From assembly GCA_046728115.1 (NCBI GenBank), contig JBKPDW010000388.1:1-14755 (forward strand): a stretch of 14,755 bases of DNA, given 5' to 3'. The notes under the pieces are model-generated. The model was not told where the DNA came from. It saw only the letters and a list, made by a program, of their open reading frames with translations, and made no database searches. The position numbers were made by a program, and so were the translations under genes. The DNA is from CAVSWN01 sp046728115. Lineage in GTDB: Bacteria > Acidobacteriota > Vicinamibacteria > Vicinamibacterales > CAVVIG01. This document shows, one piece after another, positions 1 to 8,110 of the stretch (positions are counted from its first letter, which is position 1; every line of letters starts with the position of its first letter).

Positions 1-1
1 C

Positions 2-499
2 CGCGGGGCAGCTCCGGCAGGCGGCGGTGGCGGATTCTTCGGGGCGACCGTTCAGGGCCTCAACATCGTGAAGCCACCGTACGGCGTGATCGCCGGCATC
101 AACCTCGACAGAGGCGAGCTGATGTTCTCGACGCCGCACGGTGACACGCCGGACAACGTGCGCAATCATCCGGCGCTGAAAGGCGTGGACATTCCGAAAA
201 CCGGGCAGCAGGGGAACGTTGGGATCGTCGTCACGAAGACGCTGATCATCGCCGGTGATCCACAGGTGACGACCACGCCCGATCATCCGCGCGGCGCGAT
301 GCTTCGCGCGTACGACAAGCAGACGGGCCGGGAGGTCGGCGCCGTGTTCATGCCAGCTGCACAGAGCGGTTCGCCGATGACTTACATGCTGGACGGCAAG
401 CAGTACATCGTCGTGGCGATCAGCGGCGGCAACTACTCGGGCGAATACGTGGCCTACGCGCTGCCGTCATCTGCAATCTCGTCGACGGCAGCTCGCTGA
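2..499 (+). CDS. PQQ-dependent dehydrogenase, C-terminal part (5' truncated by window edge)
   Basis: This is the last 165 residues of a quinoprotein dehydrogenase of the membrane glucose dehydrogenase-like type. The family uses pyrroloquinoline quinone to oxidise sugars or alcohols in the periplasm and passes the electrons to quinone or cytochrome c. The frame is open from base 2 through a Gly-rich stretch, so the GTG at 68 is internal and not the real start. Family-typical stretches are visible: KPPYGVIAGINL, HGDTPDNVRNHPALKG, GNVGIVVTKTLIIAGDP, HPRGAMLRAYDKQTG, SGSPMTYMLDGKQYIVVA and SGGNYSGEYVAYALP. These are the closing blades of the eight-bladed propeller. The N-terminal blades, the active-site Asp and any signal peptide lie outside the window, so the substrate cannot be assigned. 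It is on the same strand as lhr, 50 nt upstream, but the functions look unrelated. Confidence 0.9.
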   Translation, partial: RGAAPAGGGGGFFGATVQGLNIVKPPYGVIAGINLDRGELMFSTPHGDTPDNVRNHPALKGVDIPKTGQQGNVGIVVTKTLIIAGDPQVTTTPDHPRGAMLRAYDKQTGREVGAVFMPAAQSGSPMTYMLDGKQYIVVAISGGNYSGEYVAYALPSSAISSTAAR

Positions 500-513
500 A
501 AGGTGTTCAGTTT

Positions 514-550
514 AGAAGTCAGAAGTCAGAAGTCAGAAGTCAGAAGTCAG
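514..550 (+). repeat. Tandem 7-bp repeat AGAAGTC, five copies plus AG
   Basis: Five exact head-to-tail copies of AGAAGTC fill 514-548 and a partial AG follows at 549-550. The array occupies most of the 50-nt gap between the dehydrogenase stop (497-499) and the lhr coding region. Its last G is the first base of the lhr GTG start codon, so the array sits where a ribosome binding site would be expected. A degenerate heptamer array of similar composition occurs at 12837-12878. A role is not evident; it may be a slippage-prone spacer. Confidence 0.9.
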
Positions 551-3500
551 TGCCACTCCCTTTCCATCCGATAGTCTCCCGCTGGTTTTCCGAAACCCTC
601 GGCGCGCCGACGAAGGCCCAGTCGGACGGCTGGGCCGCGCTCGCGCAAAAGCGCAACACGCTGATCGCAGCGCCGACAGGTTCGGGCAAGACGCTCGCGG
701 CGTTTCTGACGGCACTCGACGAGCTCGTCTGGGAAGGGCTGCAGGCTCCTCTGCCCGACGAAGTGCGCGTCGTGTACGTCTCCCCACTCAAGGCGCTCAG
801 CGCCGATATCCACAAAAATCTGGCCGAGCCTCGCCGCGGCATTCGTCGCGTCGCCGAAGAATCGGCGCTCGAGCCGCCCCGCATCACCGCGGCCGTCCGA
901 ACGGGAGACACACCGCACGCCGAACGCGCGGCCATGCTGCGCCAGCCGCCTCATATTCTGGTCACCACCCCCGAGTCGCTCTACCTGCTGCTGACAGCCG
1001 AGCGCAGTCGCGCGATGCTCCGGACCGCACGAACCGTCATCGTGGACGAGATTCACGCAGTGATCGGAACCCGACGCGGCGCCCATCTGGCTCTGTCGCT
1101 CGAGCGACTGGACCGGGTCGCCAGCCGGCCGCTGCTGCGGATTGGCCTGTCCGCGACTCAGAAGCCGATCGAGGCGGTGACGCGGTACCTCCTCGGCACC
1201 GCGCGCGCCGTTGAGGACTGCGCCGTGATCGACGAAGGGCACCGGCGCGCAATGGATCTCGGCCTCGAAGTGCCGGGATCTGCTCTAGAAGCGGTGATGT
1301 CACACGAGGTGTGGGAGGACTATTACGAGCGGCTGGCTGCTCTCATCCGCGAACATCGCACGACGCTCGTGTTCGTGAACACCCGTCGAATGGCCGAGCG
1401 GATCACACGCCACTTGAGCGAACGCCTCGGCATTGACGCCGTCACGGCGCATCACGGAAGTCTGTCGAAGGAGAAGCGGCTCGACGCGGAGTCGCGTCTG
1501 AAGGCCGGCACCCTCAAGGCACTCGTCGCAACGGCGTCGCTCGAGCTCGGAATCGATATCGGCGCGGTCGATCTGGTCTGTCAGATCGGATCGCCGCACC
1601 GGATTGCGACGCTGCTGCAACGCGTGGGTCGGTCGGGGCACACGATTGCCGGAACGCCGAAAGGACGGCTCTTTCCGACGTCTCGCGATGATCTGATCGA
1701 ATGCGCGGCGCTTCTGCGATCGATCCGTAGCGGCGACCTGGACCGCATCGTTTTTCACGACGCCCCTCTCGACGTGTTGGCACAGCAGATCGTGGCCGAA
1801 GCCGCGTGCGGCGACTGCGGCGAAGACGAAATCTTCGATCTCGTGCGCCGCGCGTGGCCGTACCGCGGCCTGGATCGTTCGAGCTTCGATTCCGTCGTAA
1901 CGATGGTCGCCGAAGGGTTTGCGACAAAGCGCGGACGCCGCGCCGCGCTCGTGCATCGCGACGAGGTCAACCACAGGCTGCGCGGCCGGCGGGGCGCCCG
2001 GCTCCACGCCATCCAGTCAGGCGGCGCCATTCCCGAAGTCGCCGACTACCGCGTCGTCGTGGATCCTGAAGATACGTTTATCGGAACGCTGAACGAGGAC
2101 TTCGCGATCGAGAGCACAGCCGGCGATGTGTTCCAGCTCGGCAACGCGTCGTGGCAAGTGTTGCGGGTCGGCTCGGGAGTAGTACGTGTGGCCGACGCGA
2201 AGGGCGCGCCGCCGTCGCTGCCATTCTGGTTCGGCGAAGCACCCGCGCGAAGCGACGAGTTGTCGCGTGCGGTCAGCGACCTGCGGGCGGCGATCGAGCT
2301 TCGCCTGAAGGGACGCGACGCCTGCGACGCGGCCTTCGCATTGGAGCCCGTCCGGACTGCCCTCGACTGGCTGACGGAGGAAACCGGAATCTCGCCGGCT
2401 GCGGCCGAACAGGCCGTCGCCTATCTCGCTGCAGGAAATCAGGCGTTGGGTACGCTGCCCACCCAGGACTCCATCGTTCTCGAACGCTTCTTCGACGAGT
2501 CCGGCGGAATGCAGCTTGTTCTGCACGCTCCGTTCGGCAGCCGCATCAACAAGGCGTGGGGCCTGGCGCTGCGCAAGCGTTTTTGCCGTCAATTCAATTT
2601 CGAACTGCAGGCGGCCGCCACCGAAGATGCCTTGCTGTTGTCGCTGGGTCCGCAGCATTCGTTCCCGCTCGCGGACGTGTTTCGCTATCTTCACGCGGAC
2701 ACGGCACGCGACATCCTGATTCAGGCGTTTCTCGACGCACCCGTCTTTCAAACGCGCTGGCGGTGGAACACGACCATCTCGCTCGCCGTGCCCCGCAACC
2801 GGAACGGGAAAAAGGTTGCACCGCAACTCCAGCGGATGCTGGCCGACGACCTGATGGCGGCGGTCTTCCCCGATGCGGCGGCGTGCCTCGAAAACATCCC
2901 CGGCGAGCGTGAAATCCCCAACCATCCGCTGGTGACCCAGACCGTGCGCGATTGCCTCGACGAGGCGATGGATTTCAACGGCCTCGCTGTCGTGCTGGAT
3001 CGCATTCACGCCGGCGACATTCGATGCATCGCCCGGGATACTGCTGAACCGTCGCCGCTCTCGCACGAAATTCTGAACGCCCGTCCGTACGCGTTCCTCG
3101 ATGACGCACCGCTCGAAGAACGACGCACGCACGCCGTTTACGCGCGTCGAGCCAGCGATCCCGCGTCGGCCGGCGATCTCGGGGCGCTGGACGCTTCGGC
3201 GATCGCGCGAGTCCGGGATGAAGTGCGGCCTGATCCGCGCGACGCGGACGAACTTCACGACGCGCTGCTCACAGCTGGCTTCCTCACCGAGGAGGAAACG
3301 CGCGCCGTTCCGGAAGAGCTGACCGCGGCGCTCCGGACCGCCCGCCGGGCCACAGTCGTATCCCTCCCGGCCGCTCAGACACACATCTGGTGCGCGGCGG
3401 AACGGCTTCCTGAGCTTGCCGCCGTACATCCGACATTGCAATGCGATTTCACGATTCAACCACCTGCCTCGCGCACCGTACGGGTCTGGACGCGTGAGGA

Positions 3501-4869
3501 GGCCATTGTCGAACTGCTCCGCGGTCGGCTCGCCATTGTCGGTCCGACGGACGCAGAAACCGTGGCTCACACGATGGGTATTGGCGTTGCCGACGTCGAC
3601 ACCGCGCTGTTGACGCTCGAGGCCGAGGGTGTGGTGCTCCGGGGCTCCTTCACGGGCGCAGGGCGACCGGAGTGGTGCGACCGCCGGCTGCTTGCCCGGA
3701 TTCATCGGTACACGCTGACGCGACTACGTGCGGAGATCGAGCCCGTTTCGCCAGCGGACTTCATGCGATTCCTGTTCGCGTGGCAGCACGTCTCGCCGGC
3801 CGCAAAGCTGACCGGAGTTGAGGGCGTGCGGGCGATCGTCGAACAGCTCGACGGATTCGAGCTGGCGGCAGAAGCGTGGGAGCGCGCGATTCTGCCCGCG
3901 CGCATGGACGGATACGACCCGTCGTGGCTGGATCTGCTGTGCCTCACGGGCGAAGTGGGATGGGCTCGACGAAGCGCTGGTGCCGGATCGGAATCGACGC
4001 AGCTGGTTGGCGCCACACCGATCGCGCTGTTTCTCAGAGGATCGAAAGGGCCTTCGCCGGCGCCTGGGCCGGATTCCGAGAATTCGATCCCTGAGATATC
4101 GGATTCGTCGCGTCGGGTCCTCGATCTGATTCGAGCACGCGGCGCGCTCTTCACGCCCGAGCTGGCGGCCGGCGCCGGGCTACACGCCTCGGCGGTACGG
4201 AGCGCCCTGAGCGAATTGGTTGCGGTGGGACTGGTGGCCTCGGACGGCTTTGGCGGTCTCAGATCGCTCCTGCGCGGCGGCATGGAACAGTTGTCGACTC
4301 CGACGCGGTCGGCCGTCGCGGGCCGATGGTCCCTGATCTGCCGCGAACATGGCGGAGATGATCCCCAGGCTCGTGAAGCCGTCGTCGATGCGTACGCGCG
4401 AACGCTGCTTCGCCGCTACGGCGTCGTGTTCCGCAAGCTCCTGACACGTGAAGCCGGGGGCGTATTCTGGCGGGAGTTGACGCGCGTTTACCGCCGGTTG
4501 GAGGCGCGCGGAGAAATACGCGGTGGTCGGTTCGTCGCGGGAATGTCGGGCGAACAGTTCGCGTTGCCCGATGCTGTCGACCGGCTGCGCGAACTCCGCC
4601 GCACCGCGCCCGACGGGCGCGCCGTCGCCATCAGCGCCGCCGATCCGCTGAACCTTGCGGGGATCGTGACGGCTGGCGAGCGTGTGCGTTCAATCGCCTC
4701 CAATCGAGTCGCTTACCGGGACGGCGTACCTGTCGCGGCCCTTGAAGGCGAGTACATACGCCCGCTGACGCGAATGGATAGCGTCGCCGACACGGCCGCG
4801 TCCGAAGTGGCGACGATCCTTACCGGTCGTCTGAGGCCGCCCGTGGTCAGCGGGTTCGTGGGAAGATAA
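550..4869 (+). CDS. lhr: Lhr, large helicase-related protein (long form), superfamily 2 ATP-dependent helicase
   Basis: This 1439-residue protein is an ATP-driven 3'-5' DNA/RNA-DNA translocase of the Lhr family, linked to DNA repair in bacteria. The helicase core is intact: Walker A APTGSGKT (41-48), YVSPLKAL (76-83), TTPESL (139-144), DEIH box (166-169), SAT (201-203), TLVFVNTRR (272-280), ATASLELGIDIG (327-338) and motif VI QRVGRSGH (357-364). The Lhr-specific winged-helix and beta-barrel region follows to about residue 850. The remaining ~590 residues make this the long form, close to the E. coli protein (about 1540 residues). The equivalent C-terminal region in some bacterial homologues is reported to have uracil-DNA glycosylase activity; I cannot identify the catalytic residue here. 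GTG 550 is chosen because FHPIVSRWF is the usual family N-terminus and no ATG or GTG lies upstream in frame. There is no Shine-Dalgarno sequence, only the AGAAGTC array. The metallophosphoesterase gene often found beside lhr is not in this window. Confidence 0.95.
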   Translation: MPLPFHPIVSRWFSETLGAPTKAQSDGWAALAQKRNTLIAAPTGSGKTLAAFLTALDELVWEGLQAPLPDEVRVVYVSPLKALSADIHKNLAEPRRGIRRVAEESALEPPRITAAVRTGDTPHAERAAMLRQPPHILVTTPESLYLLLTAERSRAMLRTARTVIVDEIHAVIGTRRGAHLALSLERLDRVASRPLLRIGLSATQKPIEAVTRYLLGTARAVEDCAVIDEGHRRAMDLGLEVPGSALEAVMSHEVWEDYYERLAALIREHRTTLVFVNTRRMAERITRHLSERLGIDAVTAHHGSLSKEKRLDAESRLKAGTLKALVATASLELGIDIGAVDLVCQIGSPHRIATLLQRVGRSGHTIAGTPKGRLFPTSRDDLIECAALLRSIRSGDLDRIVFHDAPLDVLAQQIVAEAACGDCGEDEIFDLVRRAWPYRGLDRSSFDSVVTMVAEGFATKRGRRAALVHRDEVNHRLRGRRGARLHAIQSGGAIPEVADYRVVVDPEDTFIGTLNEDFAIESTAGDVFQLGNASWQVLRVGSGVVRVADAKGAPPSLPFWFGEAPARSDELSRAVSDLRAAIELRLKGRDACDAAFALEPVRTALDWLTEETGISPAAAEQAVAYLAAGNQALGTLPTQDSIVLERFFDESGGMQLVLHAPFGSRINKAWGLALRKRFCRQFNFELQAAATEDALLLSLGPQHSFPLADVFRYLHADTARDILIQAFLDAPVFQTRWRWNTTISLAVPRNRNGKKVAPQLQRMLADDLMAAVFPDAAACLENIPGEREIPNHPLVTQTVRDCLDEAMDFNGLAVVLDRIHAGDIRCIARDTAEPSPLSHEILNARPYAFLDDAPLEERRTHAVYARRASDPASAGDLGALDASAIARVRDEVRPDPRDADELHDALLTAGFLTEEETRAVPEELTAALRTARRATVVSLPAAQTHIWCAAERLPELAAVHPTLQCDFTIQPPASRTVRVWTREEAIVELLRGRLAIVGPTDAETVAHTMGIGVADVDTALLTLEAEGVVLRGSFTGAGRPEWCDRRLLARIHRYTLTRLRAEIEPVSPADFMRFLFAWQHVSPAAKLTGVEGVRAIVEQLDGFELAAEAWERAILPARMDGYDPSWLDLLCLTGEVGWARRSAGAGSESTQLVGATPIALFLRGSKGPSPAPGPDSENSIPEISDSSRRVLDLIRARGALFTPELAAGAGLHASAVRSALSELVAVGLVASDGFGGLRSLLRGGMEQLSTPTRSAVAGRWSLICREHGGDDPQAREAVVDAYARTLLRRYGVVFRKLLTREAGGVFWRELTRVYRRLEARGEIRGGRFVAGMSGEQFALPDAVDRLRELRRTAPDGRAVAISAADPLNLAGIVTAGERVRSIASNRVAYRDGVPVAALEGEYIRPLTRMDSVADTAASEVATILTGRLRPPVVSGFVGR

Positions 4870-4873
4870 GCGG

Positions 4874-5014
4874 TTATTCGGGCGAAATCGACGTGCGGCC
4901 GCAGTCGTCACACCGCAGATACAGAACAGGCAGGGCCTCTGACCGGCCGATGATGCGTGCGCTTGGCACGCCACAGCGAGGACAGACAATACCTGAAGTG
5001 GGCCGTTTTGCCAT
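4874..5014 (-). CDS. Small zinc-ribbon protein, 46 residues
   Basis: A short frame encodes a 46-residue basic protein with two CxxC knuckles: CPRCG (Cys11, Cys14) and CDDCG (Cys35, Cys38), separated by 20 residues. That is the four-Cys pattern of a zinc ribbon, a fold common in nucleic-acid-binding or protein-contact modules. The start is well supported: TAGGAGG lies 7 nt before the ATG at 5014. The stop (4874-4876) lies 4 nt from the end of the convergent lhr gene, so the two transcripts must overlap or terminate very close together. It has no membrane segment or signal peptide, so it should be cytoplasmic. The family is not recognised further. An alternative 99-residue frame through this region (4690-4989) overlaps the lhr end and lacks these features. 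Confidence 0.75.
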   Translation of the reverse strand: MAKRPTSGIVCPRCGVPSARIIGRSEALPVLYLRCDDCGRTSISPE

Positions 5015-5046
5015 GGGGGAGCCTCCTACACCATATTAGACTCCCC
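5015..5046 (-). promoter_or_regulatory. Leader of the zinc-ribbon gene: strong RBS, possible -10 and hairpin
   Basis: Read on the - strand, a strong Shine-Dalgarno (TAGGAGG) precedes the ATG. A TAATAT hexamer (5033-5038) could be a -10 box, but I see no good -35 at 16-18 nt. GGGGAG and CTCCCC (arms 5041-5046 and 5016-5021) can pair, which would place the Shine-Dalgarno in the loop and the start codon directly after the stem. If transcription begins at TAATAT the upstream arm would not be transcribed, so the hairpin matters only for longer transcripts. Confidence 0.35.
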
Positions 5047-5052
5047 ACATGC

Positions 5053-5094
5053 AAAAAGGGTCCAACTCCTTGACTTGTAATCAATTGTAAGGAG
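5053..5094 (-). terminator. Possible terminator after the TonB-C gene
   Basis: One base past the stop codon of the TonB-C gene, CTCCTT (5089-5094 read on the - strand) pairs with AAGGAG (5066-5071), a 6-bp stem with a 17-nt loop. Five U residues (5053-5057) follow about 8 nt later. The stem is weak and the U tract displaced, so this is a modest candidate. The loop holds two TTGTAA hexamers 10 bp apart on the + strand (5075-5080 and 5085-5090) in an unusually AT-rich patch. Confidence 0.35.
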
Positions 5095-5095
5095 A

Positions 5096-5977
5096 TCAGT
5101 GCGGTTTGACTGTCACCACAATGACCTTGCGGTACTTGACGGGCTTACCGTCCACGGTCGCGGGCAGGTAGCGCCACGTTTGCACGGCCTTCAGCGCGAC
5201 TTTGTCGTACGCGCTCGACACCGACTGTCTCATCACAGCTGATTCGACCGCACCGCTCTCGTTGATCGTGACCTCCAGCGTGCCCTGACGCGTGATCATC
5301 AGCTGACCGGGAAACGCCGGCAACTCCTGCCGCATCGTCTGCGGTGGCACGACGTTCGGATCAGTAGCACTGTACACACGCGGCGGCAACGCCACGGCCG
5401 GTGCCGGTGTCACCGGGACGGCGGCAGGCAGCGGCGCTGGTGGCGGCGGCGGCGCGACCGCGCTGACGGCGAGGTCGCGGAAGCCGCTCGCGAGCGTGCG
5501 CACATCTGAGATCGGAGGCTGAGCAGCGATGGCCGCGGCATCGGGATCGTTCATGATTTCGAGCACATGCGAGAACCCGACTGCGGCCGCGTTGAACTCC
5601 TTTCGATCGTATGCGGCCTTGGCGTCCGCGTAGCTGCGCTGAATGATCCCCGGCAGCAGCCGTCGGCGCACGTCGCTGAATGCCGAGCGAACGCGCGGCG
5701 ACACGTCATTGACAGGCGGATGGTATTCGGGGTCGCGCACGATCATCGCTTCGATGGTGCGCTCGGCTTCTGCTGTCCGTCCCAGCGCTAACAGGCAGTA
5801 CGCCCGGTATTGCGAGATCGCGCGCGCTTCTTCCACCGGACGGCCGGTGTCAGCTTCCCGGTTCAACACCGAGAGCGCATCCTCGTATGCGGCCGACGCA
5901 TAGAGATCGCGCGCGGCGCTCAGCGTGTCCTGCTCCCCTCCGACAAGCAGCAGCCCGAGAACAAGTGCACTAATCAT
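5096..5977 (-). CDS. Exported TPR-like protein with TonB C-terminal domain
   Basis: A 293-residue protein. A short hydrophobic N-terminus (residues 1-14, ISALVLGLLLVGG) looks like a signal peptide or anchor. Residues 18-85 and 112-145 resemble TPR helical pairs (RDLYASAAYEDALSVLN; AKAAYDRKEFNAAAVGF). A Pro/Ala-rich linker follows (175-199), then a TonB C-terminal domain at about 226-292, with GTLEVTINESGAVESA, the helix YDKVALKAVQTWRYLPA and the final strand YRKVIVVTV. This domain normally contacts outer-membrane transporters or peptidoglycan. The linker is short for a classical TonB, and no ExbB/ExbD genes are nearby, so a structural or signalling role is as likely as energy transduction. 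The start at 5977 has AAGGTG about 6 nt upstream, overlapping the pseudokinase stop 9 nt away, which suggests translational coupling in one operon. Confidence 0.8.
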   Translation of the reverse strand: MISALVLGLLLVGGEQDTLSAARDLYASAAYEDALSVLNREADTGRPVEEARAISQYRAYCLLALGRTAEAERTIEAMIVRDPEYHPPVNDVSPRVRSAFSDVRRRLLPGIIQRSYADAKAAYDRKEFNAAAVGFSHVLEIMNDPDAAAIAAQPPISDVRTLASGFRDLAVSAVAPPPPPAPLPAAVPVTPAPAVALPPRVYSATDPNVVPPQTMRQELPAFPGQLMITRQGTLEVTINESGAVESAVMRQSVSSAYDKVALKAVQTWRYLPATVDGKPVKYRKVIVVTVKPH

Positions 5978-5986
5978 GACTTCACC

Positions 5987-8110
5987 TTACGGCTTCTTGC
6001 GCAGGTCTACACTGACACGCGCCGGCGCATTCGCGGTCACGGTCACGGCGTGACGCAGTTCTCCGAGATCGGGGTGGCGGAACACGATCTCGTGCGGTCC
6101 AATCGGCACAGGCAGGTTCCCCATCGGCGTTTCACCCTTGCGCTCGCCGTCGATCCAGACCTCGGCCCACGGTACGGCGTTGACGGCAATCGTTCCCTTC
6201 GGCCAGTCGAGTTTGATCGGTGTCACCTTCCCGGCCGACACTTGTATGACCTTCACCAGCTTGTAACCAAGGACGTCGTTCACGATCTGGATCTCGTGGC
6301 GCCCCGCGGGCAGCATGATTCGGTCGCTTTCACTCGTACCCAGCACCCGGTCCTTCTCGAGCAGCTGCACGTCTACCGGTGCTGAAATCGACACCCAGCC
6401 GGACACCGCTGTGCGGTCGGCGCCAGCAAGCGGCACGACAAGTGACGCCGTCGTTGCGCCGACGATGTTGACGGTCTGTTTGACCACGCCGAGCTCGCTC
6501 TCCAGATTGACGACGTGATCGCCCGGTGTGAGATCCTCGACAAGCACCGGGGATCGACCGCGAGCAACGCCATCCACCGTTACCTGAGCGCCGGGCGGCT
6601 CCGTCCGGACTTGAAGCTGCCCCATGGCTGCGGGCAAAGCGGCCGGGAGCTCGATGTACTGGGTGACCTGAGTGCCGGCCGTAATCGTGACGGGCACGGT
6701 TCGAGGCTCGCCCGCACCGCGGATCTCCACCTCATGGGAACCGGCCCTGAGCGAAAGAGTTACCGGCGTCACGCCACGACCAACACGGTCCACGTAGACC
6801 TGGGCGCCACTCGGATTCGAACTGATCGTCAGAGTCCCGGTCGCGGCGGGGACGGTTACCGACGACGCGAACATTCGCCGAACTCCGTAGGCGCCGCCTG
6901 CGAGCAGCGCGATGCCGGCGACGGCCGCCGCTGCGACGTTTCGAGAAGGAAAGGAGAATTTCGAAATCGTGCTTGCGTACCACAGCGATTGGTTGGAGGT
7001 GTCCGGAACCTTCTCATCCTGCTGCACGTGAATCGGCGGTTTGACGACTGGCGGCGCGAGTTGCTCCTGCGTCGCTGCCGTCGGTCGCACAACCTCGACC
7101 GGCGGCTTGGCGACTGCCGGCGTGACGTGCTCCTGCGTCGCTGCCGTCGACCGCACATCCTCGACGGGCGGTTTGACTGGCGCTTTCTCTGCAGGCGGCT
7201 CGGGCATATCCCCTGCCGCGCTGGTGCGTTCGACCGATCGAAGCGACACGGATGTGGGCTCGTCCTGCATGGTGGCGACGATCTTCTCGAGCTCGGGCCG
7301 GGCCTCCAGGGCGGATGCGAACGATTGGCGCGCATCGAGCTGCAGCGCGCGTAACAGCCAGGCGCGCAGGCCTTGAGGCAGCGGTTCGAGTCCGCCGCCT
7401 TTCGACGGAATCGTCGAGGCCGACGCGAGCAGCTCCGCGCCGTGCGCGATGTACTCGTCTTCGCGCAGCAGGCGTCCGAGGATCAAGGACAGGCCGACGA
7501 CCCCGATTTGCGTGATGTCGGCGCGGTGATCGAACCGCGGCAGACCCGGCGACGGCGGTAACGCGATCCGCAGTTCCTGCCAATACCGTTCGCGCGAGAA
7601 TCGCAGCTGCTCGAGCGCAGCGCCGAGCACGTACTCCACGACGACAATCCGGGCGTTGGGTGTCACCACGATGCGCTCGGGACCGATGCCACCGTGCGCG
7701 ACGTTGCGTGCACTCTCGTGCAGCATCGAGACGGCTGACACGAGCTGACCCAGGAAGTGCAGCGCGACGGTCACGTCGATCGTGACCGGGCGTGGCCCGT
7801 CTTCGGACAGCAGCGCGGAGAGGCGAAGCCCCCGCGTGTGATCGGAGACCACGGCGAGTGTCTTCGACGGATCGCTGAGCCGATCGACGCCCCGGACACG
7901 ACCGAAGTACGTGTGCCGGAAGGCGGCCAGACGACTTGCGCGTTCGCGGAGCGCGAATTCAAAAGACGGAATCGCGCTCAGTTCGTTGCGAAGACACAGC
8001 ACTTCGGCCGCATCGCCACTCGGTGTGTCGAGTCGCCGCCGTTCGCCGAGTGCATCCTGGAAGACAACAGGCGCGCCTGGAGCGGTACTTGATGCCAGAG
8101 CGGATTCCAT
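5987..8110 (-). CDS. Pseudokinase-PEGA membrane protein (degenerate Ser/Thr kinase domain, one TM segment, 3-4 PEGA repeats)
   Basis: This 707-residue protein has a cytoplasmic kinase-like half and an extracytoplasmic PEGA half. Residues ~30-275 follow a Hanks-type kinase fold but have lost its catalytic residues. There is no glycine loop or recognisable VAIK lysine. The HRDxKPEN position reads HGGIGPER (139-146), with catalytic Asp replaced by Gly141. The DFG position reads EYV (159-161). The structural helix-F segment DITQIGVVGLSLILG (198-212) is kept. A Pro-rich linker (~302-365) contains a 22-residue tandem repeat. A transmembrane segment lies at about 391-409, followed by Arg-Arg. PEGA-type repeats run 425-488, 497-560, 570-635 (degenerate) and 638-705, each with the GAQVxVDGxxxGxTP-like turn and PGxHxV motif. 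Family knowledge suggests an envelope-sensing or scaffold protein rather than an active kinase. ATG 8110 has GAGGT just upstream. The TonB-C gene begins 9 nt after its stop. Confidence 0.85.
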   Translation of the reverse strand: MESALASSTAPGAPVVFQDALGERRRLDTPSGDAAEVLCLRNELSAIPSFEFALRERASRLAAFRHTYFGRVRGVDRLSDPSKTLAVVSDHTRGLRLSALLSEDGPRPVTIDVTVALHFLGQLVSAVSMLHESARNVAHGGIGPERIVVTPNARIVVVEYVLGAALEQLRFSRERYWQELRIALPPSPGLPRFDHRADITQIGVVGLSLILGRLLREDEYIAHGAELLASASTIPSKGGGLEPLPQGLRAWLLRALQLDARQSFASALEARPELEKIVATMQDEPTSVSLRSVERTSAAGDMPEPPAEKAPVKPPVEDVRSTAATQEHVTPAVAKPPVEVVRPTAATQEQLAPPVVKPPIHVQQDEKVPDTSNQSLWYASTISKFSFPSRNVAAAAVAGIALLAGGAYGVRRMFASSVTVPAATGTLTISSNPSGAQVYVDRVGRGVTPVTLSLRAGSHEVEIRGAGEPRTVPVTITAGTQVTQYIELPAALPAAMGQLQVRTEPPGAQVTVDGVARGRSPVLVEDLTPGDHVVNLESELGVVKQTVNIVGATTASLVVPLAGADRTAVSGWVSISAPVDVQLLEKDRVLGTSESDRIMLPAGRHEIQIVNDVLGYKLVKVIQVSAGKVTPIKLDWPKGTIAVNAVPWAEVWIDGERKGETPMGNLPVPIGPHEIVFRHPDLGELRHAVTVTANAPARVSVDLRKKP
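7035..7185 (-). repeat. 66-bp in-frame tandem repeat in the Pro-rich linker of the pseudokinase gene
   Basis: Two adjacent 66-bp units (7035-7100 and 7101-7166) differ at about ten positions by eye, and the start of a third unit follows at 7167. Because 66 is a multiple of three, each unit adds 22 residues (pattern KPPVEVVRPTAATQEQ) to the linker between the kinase-like domain and the membrane segment. Copy number could change the linker length without breaking the frame. Confidence 0.85.

Noticed and set aside
514..550. CRISPR array or attachment site
   Set aside because: The units are 7 bp with no spacers and no nearby cas or integrase genes; it is a simple tandem repeat.
2017..3705. A 562-codon open frame on the - strand inside lhr
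   Set aside because: It is antisense to a clearly conserved helicase, Arg-rich with no recognisable domain; long antisense frames are common in GC-rich genes.
4690..4989. A 99-codon - strand frame over the end of lhr
   Set aside because: It overlaps lhr by 180 nt and lacks a ribosome binding site; the 46-residue frame in a different register has CxxC knuckles and a strong ribosome binding site.
5096..8110. Active Ser/Thr protein kinase
   Set aside because: The glycine loop, catalytic Asp and DFG Asp are all missing or replaced.
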